Shown here piece by piece: positions 1 through 5,044 of a stretch of 5,044 nucleotides of DNA (position 1 is the first letter of the stretch; every line of letters starts with the position of its first letter). The stretch lies in the NCBI GenBank assembly GCA_018900295.1, contig JAHIGH010000273.1, positions 1-5,044 on the forward strand, in the 5' to 3' direction. Source of the DNA: Patescibacteria group bacterium. Its GTDB lineage: Bacteria; Patescibacteriota; Microgenomatia; Levybacterales; UBA12049. Under the pieces are notes generated by a model. The model made no database searches, was not told where the DNA came from, and saw only the letters and a program-made list of their open reading frames with translations. The position numbers and the translations under genes are program-made.

Positions 1-44
1 AGAGGATTATCCATCCAAACAATATTCCCGTTTCTATTATCAAA

Positions 45-557
45 CTATACCGACGCCCTAACGCTAGCTAAAGTGTGTATTTGCCAAAAAAGACTCCACG
101 AACCACTGTTCTGCCAAGTAGAGTCAAGCATAACCGAGAATCCATAATAATTATCCTCGCCTTCGATTGGTTGTGGCAACCGTGTACTAATTTCAGACCG
201 TTCATCATTATTGGAAGAATTGCATGCATCACCGCTATTAACAGTATATTTTCCAACATTTCCCATAATTCCTCTTGGGTCGGAAACTACAATTAGTCCA
301 TTTGAGTTTACTATGCAAGCATTGTAATTACTTGGCCCTGACGGCCATGTCGTGCTTTGCCAGAAATTTCTATTTATCCAGTGATCGCCAGGTTCAAATT
401 TGCCGTCAAATAATAACGCCCCCCTCGCCTCGCCGCCTCCCACCCACAAACTCGCCAAGCAAAAAACCGCTATCAAAAACATTCTCAAAATATTTTGTTT
501 TTGAAACAGACGGTTTTTGATGAAATTGAGGTACAGGGATGGTTTTTTACCTGGCAT
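45..557 (-). CDS. Secreted polysaccharide lyase-like protein (heparin lyase I-like fold), apparently truncated by TAG
   Basis: This 170-residue protein probably cleaves an acidic polysaccharide outside the cell by beta-elimination; the substrate is unknown. Residues 1-24 are a long basic n-region, and residues 26-38 are a hydrophobic signal-peptide core ending near GGGEARGA. The mature part starts LLFDGKFEPGDHW (48-60) and contains DERSEIS (118-124), YYGFSVML (137-144) and SLFWQIH (155-161). This order (FDG..E.GD, RSE, YYGFS, W..FWQ.H) is typical of the Pfam 'Polysaccharide lyase' (heparin lyase I-like) jelly-roll family, whose members usually exceed 220 residues. The C-terminal part, including later active-site residues, is therefore missing. 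After the TAG at 45-47 the same frame stays open to the window edge and reads FDNRNGNIVWMDNP, which fits the expected next strand. The gene may be a pseudogene, carry a sequencing error, or be read through. Met1 (557) is chosen over Met26 because the paralogous leader of the gene at 704-2539 has only the first Met. The family call is by motif only. Confidence 0.72.
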   Translation of the reverse strand: MPGKKPSLYLNFIKNRLFQKQNILRMFLIAVFCLASLWVGGGEARGALLFDGKFEPGDHWINRNFWQSTTWPSGPSNYNACIVNSNGLIVVSDPRGIMGNVGKYTVNSGDACNSSNNDERSEISTRLPQPIEGEDNYYGFSVMLDSTWQNSGSWSLFWQIHTLASVRASV

Positions 558-611
558 ATTAAATTGGATTATTTATATTATCGTGTGTGTGTTCCTGGAA
601 TGTCAAGCAGG
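487..611. repeat. Direct repeat copy A: promoter plus signal-peptide leader cassette
   Basis: This 125-base block matches 2469-2593 at 122 positions (offset 1982). By eye the three differences are at 495 (synonymous, Gln21), 551 (Gly3 versus Ser3) and 595 (promoter spacer). The block spans the whole promoter, the short leader and about 23 codons of the signal peptide. Similarity becomes patchy in the hydrophobic core and ends completely in the mature enzyme domains. On the upstream side it stops at 611, a few bases beyond the -35 box. The high identity in non-coding and third-codon positions points to recent duplication or gene conversion. Confidence 0.93.
577..606 (-). promoter_or_regulatory. 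Sigma70-type promoter of the lyase-like gene (copy A)
   Basis: On the minus strand a perfect -35 TTGACA (plus 601-606) is followed by an 18-base spacer holding a CA dinucleotide run, then the -10 GATAAT (plus 577-582). The -10 ends 19 bases before the ATG at 557. The predicted leader is thus only about 12-13 bases, and no Shine-Dalgarno sequence is visible in it. The element lies inside the 125-base direct repeat and differs from copy B by one spacer base (position 595). Confidence 0.7.
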
Positions 612-662
612 CGATAATCTGAATGGGTAATTTGAATGCCTGCGAGGATTAATTTAGTTCGC

Positions 663-694
663 GGGTAAGACATCACGAAGGCTGAAATCTACCC
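663..694 (-). terminator. Stem-loop downstream of the glycoside hydrolase-like gene (possible terminator)
   Basis: Starting about 10 bases past the TAA of the 704-2539 gene, the minus strand can fold GGGTAGA (plus 688-694) against TCTTACCC (plus 663-670) with one bulged base. An inner TCA/TGA stem sits across a 2x2 internal loop, with a GCCTTCG loop at the tip. No U-run follows, so this is not a canonical intrinsic terminator. It could be a 3'-end stabilising hairpin or chance. It lies between the upstream gene's stop and the promoter of the next gene, where a terminator would be expected. Confidence 0.3.
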
Positions 695-703
695 ATATAA
701 TTT

Positions 704-2539
704 TTATATCGCAGGGGTGACTGAAGGGCATGTGCCCGGCGTAATAATGGGTTGGGAGGGAAGAGGGATAGTCGGGGCTGGAGCAGGCGCCGGAATTGCA
801 GGAGTGGGAATTGGGTTTATGCCCAGTAGGTGAAGGAGAAGATTGATTAATTGTATCAACCATTGCAGAAGAGTATCCAGGAAACTACGAGGATTATTCT
901 TATTTTTAGTTCTACGATTTGCATTATTTTGAGCGTCTGCAGAAACAGAGGTTGTGATGCATGGATCAACTGTCGGTGAGAGCGTAATTGTCGTAGCGGG
1001 TGTTTTTGTGTATGATTTTGGGGTAGTGTTAATTCCCGGCGGTGTTGAGGTTGGCACTCCGGTTGGGCAGGATCCCAAGCAATAAATGGTTGGAGTGACA
1101 TAAGGAGATGTTGGGTTGGTGATGGGAGGAACTCCGCCACCGGGAATCGTACAAGGATCTCCGGCAGCGCAAATTTGGTAGATATGAACGGCAAATGGAT
1201 CAAAAGCATCAGTAAATTGACCATTATTTACTGTAAGTTTATGTGAAATATCCGATGCAGTTGATCTTCCGCTTCCGGATGCCCATGTTCCTAAATATGT
1301 AACATTATGTGATCCTGTCAATTCTGCTATCGTAATAGTTGTTGTTATTTGAGTTCCGCCTTTATTGACTACAATAAGATATTTTTCGTCATTTGTTTCG
1401 TTTTCTTTTAAAATCCAGTTGAAATTAGATCTTGGTCCATCTCTCCATAATGTTACATTATATGTATTACTAAAACTGACATTATCTGATGATTTATGTT
1501 TATCCCATCTGAATGAATTTGTCCTGGAGACTAAAATATCATTCAAAGATTTCAGTTCTTGCGCCTGTGTATTATATAAGGCCAATTCAGCAGCGTTTTT
1601 TACCAATCCGGGAAGATTATTACTAGCACTGCTGTCATATCCTTTATAAGACCAATATGTTATTCCTTTTATATCTAAGGTAATCGCTGTGTAAGTTAAA
1701 GTTCTAATTTCTTGAGCAGATAATGTCCATCCCCACTCAGCAGATGCTTGTAAAATAGTCCAAACGGGTTTTCCCACGTCGTTTACGTTATTGAATGTGT
1801 TAGCCGAATTGGAATCTCCGTATGCTTCAAAACCGGCCTGCCAAGAATTTTGCTCCCAAGCAAAATTCGCTTGTGCCCGCGTCCATAAAGAACTACTTTT
1901 ATGAGTATATGTGTCCCATGATAAAATATCCGCCGCATTGGCAAAACTTTTTAAACTTGAAGGATAAAAAGCATCCACTCCTGAAATATTAAGCAGTGCG
2001 GGATGATTCGGATCTTTTGCTTTTACAGCCCTATACGCGTTTTCCATCTCAGATATAGATATTACATCTCCTGCCGAACAACAATCAGGCTCATCGTCCA
2101 GTCTCCATCCGAGAAAATGCGGCTTGGTGATATAATCCGCCGGAACGGAGCTTGATTCGTAAGCTTCCCAATATATTCCCGCCGCTTCAAACATGTCTGT
2201 TACGGATCTCCATTCGTTGGAACCGGACGAAGTACCCCAAACATCCGCAGAGTAATAAAATTTATCTTTGACTTTTGATATTGAAGTTGAGCAGGGTTCG
2301 TAATTATCACCGTCGCCTGACGCGCATATTTGATACAACCCAACGGGAAATGTTTTTACGCCATTGATGCTTATTGTTTTGTCGGGATTGATTATAACCG
2401 TGGATGCCTCCACTTCTTCCGCCAAGCCAAAAATAATCAAACAAAAAACCGCAGCTATGATTATTTTAAAAATATTCTGTTTTTGAAACAGACGGTTTTT
2501 GATGAAATTGAGGTACAGGGATGGTTTTTTACTTGGCAT
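704..2539 (-). CDS. Secreted TIM-barrel glycoside hydrolase-like protein with Pro-rich C-terminal tail
   Basis: This 611-residue protein is probably an extracellular glycosidase of the (beta/alpha)8, clan GH-A type. Its signal peptide has a long basic n-region, a hydrophobic core at about 25-40, and a good signal peptidase I site VEA|S at 45. The mature part starts with an INGVKTFPVGLY strand (58-69). Next comes GWRLDDEPD (144-152), whose DEP Glu150 is the likely acid/base. Then KPVWTILQASAEWGW (257-271) and AQEIRTLTYTAI (275-286) precede KGITYWSYKGYD (291-302), the usual run of beta7-beta8 motifs in this group. Glu268 is a candidate nucleophile. A beta-sandwich-like domain follows (YLIVVNKGG at 387-395, ending DPFAVHIYQ at 447-455). 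From about 465 the chain is a Thr/Pro-rich linker with PYVTPTIYCLG (479-489). A basic patch (541-551), a Leu/Ile-rich hydrophobic helix (553-573) and a Pro/Ala tail follow. The CAZy family and substrate cannot be assigned. The start at 2539 is the only Met before the signal core and sits just downstream of a strong promoter. Confidence 0.82.
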   Translation of the reverse strand: MPSKKPSLYLNFIKNRLFQKQNIFKIIIAAVFCLIIFGLAEEVEASTVIINPDKTISINGVKTFPVGLYQICASGDGDNYEPCSTSISKVKDKFYYSADVWGTSSGSNEWRSVTDMFEAAGIYWEAYESSSVPADYITKPHFLGWRLDDEPDCCSAGDVISISEMENAYRAVKAKDPNHPALLNISGVDAFYPSSLKSFANAADILSWDTYTHKSSSLWTRAQANFAWEQNSWQAGFEAYGDSNSANTFNNVNDVGKPVWTILQASAEWGWTLSAQEIRTLTYTAITLDIKGITYWSYKGYDSSASNNLPGLVKNAAELALYNTQAQELKSLNDILVSRTNSFRWDKHKSSDNVSFSNTYNVTLWRDGPRSNFNWILKENETNDEKYLIVVNKGGTQITTTITIAELTGSHNVTYLGTWASGSGRSTASDISHKLTVNNGQFTDAFDPFAVHIYQICAAGDPCTIPGGGVPPITNPTSPYVTPTIYCLGSCPTGVPTSTPPGINTTPKSYTKTPATTITLSPTVDPCITTSVSADAQNNANRRTKNKNNPRSFLDTLLQWLIQLINLLLHLLGINPIPTPAIPAPAPAPTIPLPSQPIITPGTCPSVTPAI

Positions 2540-2593
2540 ATTAAATTGGATTATTTATATTATCGTGTGTGTGTTCTTGGAATGTCAAGCAGG
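2469..2593. repeat. Direct repeat copy B: promoter plus signal-peptide leader cassette
   Basis: This is the second copy of the 125-base block described at 487-611. Here it drives the glycoside hydrolase-like gene. Its promoter-side end (2593) is 12 bases from the TAG of the beta-helix gene. That gene does not share the leader or promoter sequence, so the cassette joins only two of the three secreted-protein genes. No target-site duplication or terminal inverted repeat could be recognised at the boundaries, so there is no sign of a transposon. Confidence 0.93.
2559..2588 (-). promoter_or_regulatory. Sigma70-type promoter of the glycoside hydrolase-like gene (copy B)
   Basis: On the minus strand a perfect -35 TTGACA (plus 2583-2588), an 18-base spacer and the -10 GATAAT (plus 2559-2564) precede the ATG at 2539. 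The -10 ends 19 bases before the start codon, giving a predicted leader of roughly 12-13 bases with no Shine-Dalgarno. The -35 begins only 17 bases past the TAG of the upstream beta-helix gene and overlaps a small inverted repeat there. The gene therefore appears to have its own promoter rather than depending only on read-through. Confidence 0.72.
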
Positions 2594-2604
2594 TTTCCTG
2601 TTTG
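2586..2604 (-). other. Small inverted repeat at the 3' end of the beta-helix gene, overlapping the next promoter
   Basis: On the minus strand CAAACAGG, a three-base AAA loop and CCTGCTTG form an eight-pair stem with one G-U wobble. It starts one base after the TAG at 2606-2608 and its distal arm runs into the -35 box of the next gene (plus 2583-2588). No U-run follows, so it is weak as an intrinsic terminator. It could act as a 3' hairpin or as an operator-like palindrome over the -35. The copy A promoter lacks this arm because the repeat ends at 611. Confidence 0.3.
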
Positions 2605-2605
2605 C

Positions 2606-4429
2606 CTATTTTTGTTTCCGGCGAATCTGTAAATAATAAATCGTTGCGCCAAGAATAAGAGGTATCAGGAGGAACGCTCCTCCAATTATGGGAGGATTGT
2701 TGCCTGGTCCCGGCGGGGGAGGCTGTCCGGGTGTATCCGGGGTTGCTGGTATTTGGGTTGGTCTTCGGGTGAGGATTTGCTGTGATAAGCATTTGTTGAT
2801 ACTGAGACCGAGACAGTATAATGTGGGTGTTACATAAGGCGGAGTTGGAGTGAGAGTTGGGGTGGGTGATAAGATAAGTGTGGGGGGAGTTGAAGGAAAA
2901 AAGGTGGGAACAGGAGCAGTAATGCAGTTGGATCCGGTGCACCATTCATAAGCGCCGATGTCAAAAGCAGAACCAACCGGGCGGGTATTTCCGTCAAAGT
3001 CAACCTTAAATGGATCGCCGAGAGTTGTACCGATATCTTTGGCATATGAACCTAAGGATAAATGAAAATCATGATTGGCAACATTAACAAAATTAGGATC
3101 AGAACCGGCTGGATTTATATTCCATGAATTTGTAGATTGATAATTATTGGGTTTGATACTTATCTTATTGGCTCCGCCATAATACAAATTATTTACCCAC
3201 TTGATTTCACCAGTATTCAATGTTGATTTGTAGCCCCATGGGGTTTGATCTGCACCGGGAACGCCATTATTTGCGATATTATAAACAGTATTGTTGTATA
3301 TCTGAATATTGGTCATGGTAGAATCTGGGGAAGTACGAGAGCATGGGCTGTCCCCTGGAGCTTTATTATCAAATGATTGGACAATACCCCAATAACTATC
3401 TGTAACTATGTTGTTATATACATAGACATCTGACATGTGCCATCCTTTACATTCCGCATTTATTATTATGCCCAGTGTATTTTGTAAATAATTGTTGAAA
3501 ACAGATATGTTTTTAATGGTGCCCCATCCGCCATCAATATATATTGCTTGTGTTTTGTATCCAAACCAAGGATTGCCCGGATTTTTCCAATCAGAATTAA
3601 ATAGTTTGTTATTAGATACAATAGAGTTTTGAGTGTTTCCTTTATAAACAATCATCAAACCATTCGCGCCATCAATATAATTATTTGATACATTCATGTA
3701 ATTTACAGAATCAACCGATATTAATTCATCAGCAACAGATATCCAATCACGTTCCAAATACAAGACATAGTTATTTATAAAGTCAATATTCCATGAAGCA
3801 TAAATCCCGTTAACCGTGAAATAACCGGCAAGTAAAATTTTATGTTCCATGGCTTCATAAAATTTATTGCCGTCAATTGTGATATGATGTGAACCGCACC
3901 CGGTAGTAATATATGCAGTCGGGTCATCTGAACCAGTTGCGGCTTTTGTGAATACAAATCCTTTTATTTTTATGTAACTGACTTTTGACAATGTGAATCC
4001 GCCTTCAAAACCATTATTTGACCCATCGCAATTTTGAGAGGAAACATAGCCGCCTTTAGGAATAACAAGGGTTATAACATCTGTTGAATAATTTTGAAAT
4101 GTAATATAACTATCAGGAGCGCTTCCAGAGTTTGTGAAAGTAACACGCTCATTGTATGTCCCCGTTTTGACACATACAATATCTCCCACAATTGCAGTAT
4201 TCGCAGCTTTTTGTATGGTTAAAAACGGTAGGGTTTCTGTTCCGGAATTGTTATTATTCCCATTTTTTGCCACGAAAAGGGTGCAATTTGTAGCGTTTGC
4301 CGCATGGGTTCTTTCTTCCTGTTTGGTGAGGGTGTTATTGATGGTTATACTGATAGTAAAGAGCAGGAGCGCGGCTACAATAAGAGATAAGCTCGCGGAG
4401 GGAGTAAGTTTTTTCAGGTGTTGTTTCAT
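2606..4429 (-). CDS. Secreted, membrane-anchored right-handed beta-helix protein (choice-of-anchor Q type)
   Basis: This 607-residue protein is a surface beta-helix of the pectate-lyase-like superfamily, probably binding or cleaving polysaccharide; activity cannot be predicted. Residues 1-12 are basic, 13-31 are hydrophobic, and a signal peptidase site is likely near THA|A (41-44). Residues 51-92 (LFVAKNGNNNNSGTETLPF, TIQKA, VGDIV, KTGTYNE) match the DUF1565-type first coils. Repeated coils follow with an asparagine ladder: GNKFYEA (187-193), then NN pairs at about 219, 249, 273, 312, 339, 379 and 413. The motif DGNTRP ... DIGAYEW (479-496) is typical of the choice-of-anchor Q region before variable anchors. 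A Thr/Pro stalk (504-580) includes PYVTPTLYCLG (531-541). The C-terminus is a hydrophobic segment (about 581-600) followed by RRKQK, a stop-transfer anchor that places the coils outside the cell. The ATG at 4429 is supported by the promoter just upstream and the basic n-region. No LPXTG motif is present. Confidence 0.85.
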   Translation of the reverse strand: MKQHLKKLTPSASLSLIVAALLLFTISITINNTLTKQEERTHAANATNCTLFVAKNGNNNNSGTETLPFLTIQKAANTAIVGDIVCVKTGTYNERVTFTNSGSAPDSYITFQNYSTDVITLVIPKGGYVSSQNCDGSNNGFEGGFTLSKVSYIKIKGFVFTKAATGSDDPTAYITTGCGSHHITIDGNKFYEAMEHKILLAGYFTVNGIYASWNIDFINNYVLYLERDWISVADELISVDSVNYMNVSNNYIDGANGLMIVYKGNTQNSIVSNNKLFNSDWKNPGNPWFGYKTQAIYIDGGWGTIKNISVFNNYLQNTLGIIINAECKGWHMSDVYVYNNIVTDSYWGIVQSFDNKAPGDSPCSRTSPDSTMTNIQIYNNTVYNIANNGVPGADQTPWGYKSTLNTGEIKWVNNLYYGGANKISIKPNNYQSTNSWNINPAGSDPNFVNVANHDFHLSLGSYAKDIGTTLGDPFKVDFDGNTRPVGSAFDIGAYEWCTGSNCITAPVPTFFPSTPPTLILSPTPTLTPTPPYVTPTLYCLGLSINKCLSQQILTRRPTQIPATPDTPGQPPPPGPGNNPPIIGGAFLLIPLILGATIYYLQIRRKQK

Positions 4430-4450
4430 AAAATTTGCTATATTATTTTA

Positions 4451-4479
4451 AGTACAACAGAATTTTTATATGAAGTCAA
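4451..4479 (-). promoter_or_regulatory. Putative extended -10 promoter of the beta-helix gene
   Basis: On the minus strand TTGACT (plus 4474-4479; 5 of 6 to the -35 consensus) is followed after 17 bases by TGTACT (plus 4451-4456; 4 of 6 to the -10 consensus). A TGT just before the -10 fits an extended -10. The -10 ends 21 bases before the ATG at 4429, giving a leader of about 14-15 bases without a Shine-Dalgarno. It lies in the gap after rplA and suggests separate transcription from the ribosomal operon. It is unlike the copy A/B promoters beyond the -35. Confidence 0.5.
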
Positions 4480-4531
4480 GGTTGGTTTGGCGAGGCATGG
4501 AAATAAATGGTCAATTTAGGGATGTGGGGTG

Positions 4532-5044
4532 TTAGGAGATAGTGGAATTATCTACTTTGATAGCGGGAGACATTGTGGATTTGAGAGTGATGTTTTTAAT
4601 GTTTTTTATTTGTACAGCTGTTATCACGGTCCTGATATTGTCAGTTAATTTTTTTTCACCGAAAGATACTTTGCCGACAATCAGGTGGAGTATGGGGAAT
4701 TTGGCTTCCGTCTTGAAATTAAGTTGTCCTCCCCGGAATTTTTTAGCGATTTCGTCCGGCTTGGTCGTAATAGTTCCGTTTTTGGGATTAGGCATAAGAC
4801 CGCGGGGACCTAAAAATCTAGCGACGCGTGCGAGGCGCGGCATGGTGTCAGGAGTAGCAATAAGGAGATCAAAATCTATTTTGCCGGTTTCAACTTTTTT
4901 TACAATCTCTTCAACGTGTTTGGGATTTTCAGCTTGATTGAGGATCTCTATTTTTATTTGCTTGCCTGTTCCATGGGGAAGTGAAAAATTACCAGAAATG
5001 CCTTTTTCAATAGTATTGATATGGAGTTCGACAGTTTCGTCGAA
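4532..5044 (-). CDS. rplA: 50S ribosomal protein L1, C-terminal part (5' end outside window)
   Basis: The 170 visible residues belong to the large-subunit protein that forms the L1 stalk, binds 23S rRNA near the E site, and in many bacteria represses its own operon by binding its mRNA. Landmarks are FDETVELHIN (1-10), LPHGTGK (22-28), GKIDFDLLIATPDTMPRLAR (54-73), FLGPRGLMPNPKNGTIT (77-93), then FRGGQLNF, GKVSFGEKKL and a final STMSPAIKVD. About 40 N-terminal residues lie beyond 5044. The reading frame is open to the edge, so the ATG at 4843 (within ATPDTM) is not the start. Compared from memory with Escherichia coli L1, the loop before LPHG is about six residues shorter and the loop before the last strands about eight shorter. 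This suggests a compact protein, as often seen in reduced genomes. The next gene downstream is a secreted beta-helix protein, not rplJ. Confidence 0.97.
   Translation of the reverse strand, partial: FDETVELHINTIEKGISGNFSLPHGTGKQIKIEILNQAENPKHVEEIVKKVETGKIDFDLLIATPDTMPRLARVARFLGPRGLMPNPKNGTITTKPDEIAKKFRGGQLNFKTEAKFPILHLIVGKVSFGEKKLTDNIRTVITAVQIKNIKNITLKSTMSPAIKVDNSTIS

Noticed and set aside
607..643. GCAGGC / GCCTGC inverted repeat upstream of the lyase promoter
   Set aside because: Only six pairs with a 25-base loop, no counterpart at copy B and no further symmetry, so it is compatible with chance.
856..1224. Minus-strand open frame of 122 codons inside the hydrolase tail
   Set aside because: It is a low-complexity shadow of the Pro-rich tail in another frame. 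The main frame is continuous and includes the conserved PYVTPTIYCLG motif.
487..2593. Possible composite transposon bounded by the two direct repeats
   Set aside because: The repeats contain a promoter and signal-peptide codons, with no transposase, terminal inverted repeats or target duplications. Paralogous leader duplication explains them better.
2541..2945. Minus-strand open frame of 134 codons overlapping the end of the beta-helix gene and the next promoter
   Set aside because: It is a shifted-frame shadow of the Thr/Pro-rich stalk. The stalk frame itself gives a coherent membrane anchor and basic tail, so no frameshift is needed.
4134..4451. Plus-strand open frame of 105 codons with hydrophobic stretches
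   Set aside because: It is antisense to the signal peptide and first coils of the beta-helix gene, and its hydrophobicity mirrors the complementary codons.
4542..4937. Plus-strand open frame of 131 codons
   Set aside because: It is antisense to rplA, whose family motifs are unmistakable; the plus-strand translation has no recognisable domain.
1..5044. Alternative genetic code (TAG or TGA recoded)
   Set aside because: The genes end at TAA or TAG at sensible protein ends and no in-frame TGA occurs in the long genes. The single suspicious TAG at 45-47 is not enough.

Overview
This window most likely comes from a small-genome uncultured bacterium of the Candidate Phyla Radiation (Patescibacteria), possibly Microgenomates-like. 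The evidence is a compact ribosomal protein L1, AT-rich intergenic DNA, no visible Shine-Dalgarno sequences, and secreted proteins with long Thr/Pro-rich C-terminal tails. This placement is an inference from style, not from a marker alignment. All four recognisable genes are on the minus strand, so reading order runs from high to low coordinates.

Layout in transcription order: (1) 5044-4532, the C-terminal three quarters of ribosomal protein L1 (rplA), cut by the window edge. (2) A 102-base gap with a good sigma70-type promoter. (3) 4429-2606, a 607-residue secreted right-handed beta-helix protein with a choice-of-anchor Q type motif, a Pro-rich stalk and a C-terminal membrane anchor. (4) A 66-base gap with a TTGACA/GATAAT promoter. 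(5) 2539-704, a 611-residue secreted TIM-barrel glycoside hydrolase-like protein with a beta-sandwich domain, a Thr/Pro-rich linker and an unusual hydrophobic-helix plus Pro/Ala tail. (6) A 146-base gap with a near-exact second copy of the same promoter. (7) 557-45, a secreted polysaccharide-lyase-like (heparin lyase I-like fold) protein. It ends early at a TAG, after which family-like sequence seems to continue in the same frame to the window edge.

The main finding is a 125-base direct repeat (487-611 and 2469-2593, 122/125 identical by eye). It carries a complete promoter, a short leader and the first ~23 codons of a signal peptide, placed in front of two unrelated enzyme domains: a portable 'promoter plus secretion leader' cassette. 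Separately, the two large proteins share the stalk motif PYVTPT(I/L)YCLG, encoded by largely different codons, so this match is kept at the protein level.

Together the three secreted proteins look like a small cell-surface polysaccharide-processing locus (a hydrolase, a lyase and a beta-helix protein), each gene with its own promoter, inserted directly downstream of rplA where rplJ would often be found. No RNA genes, CRISPR arrays, transposases or phage genes were seen. No gene-free stretch exceeds 300 bases.
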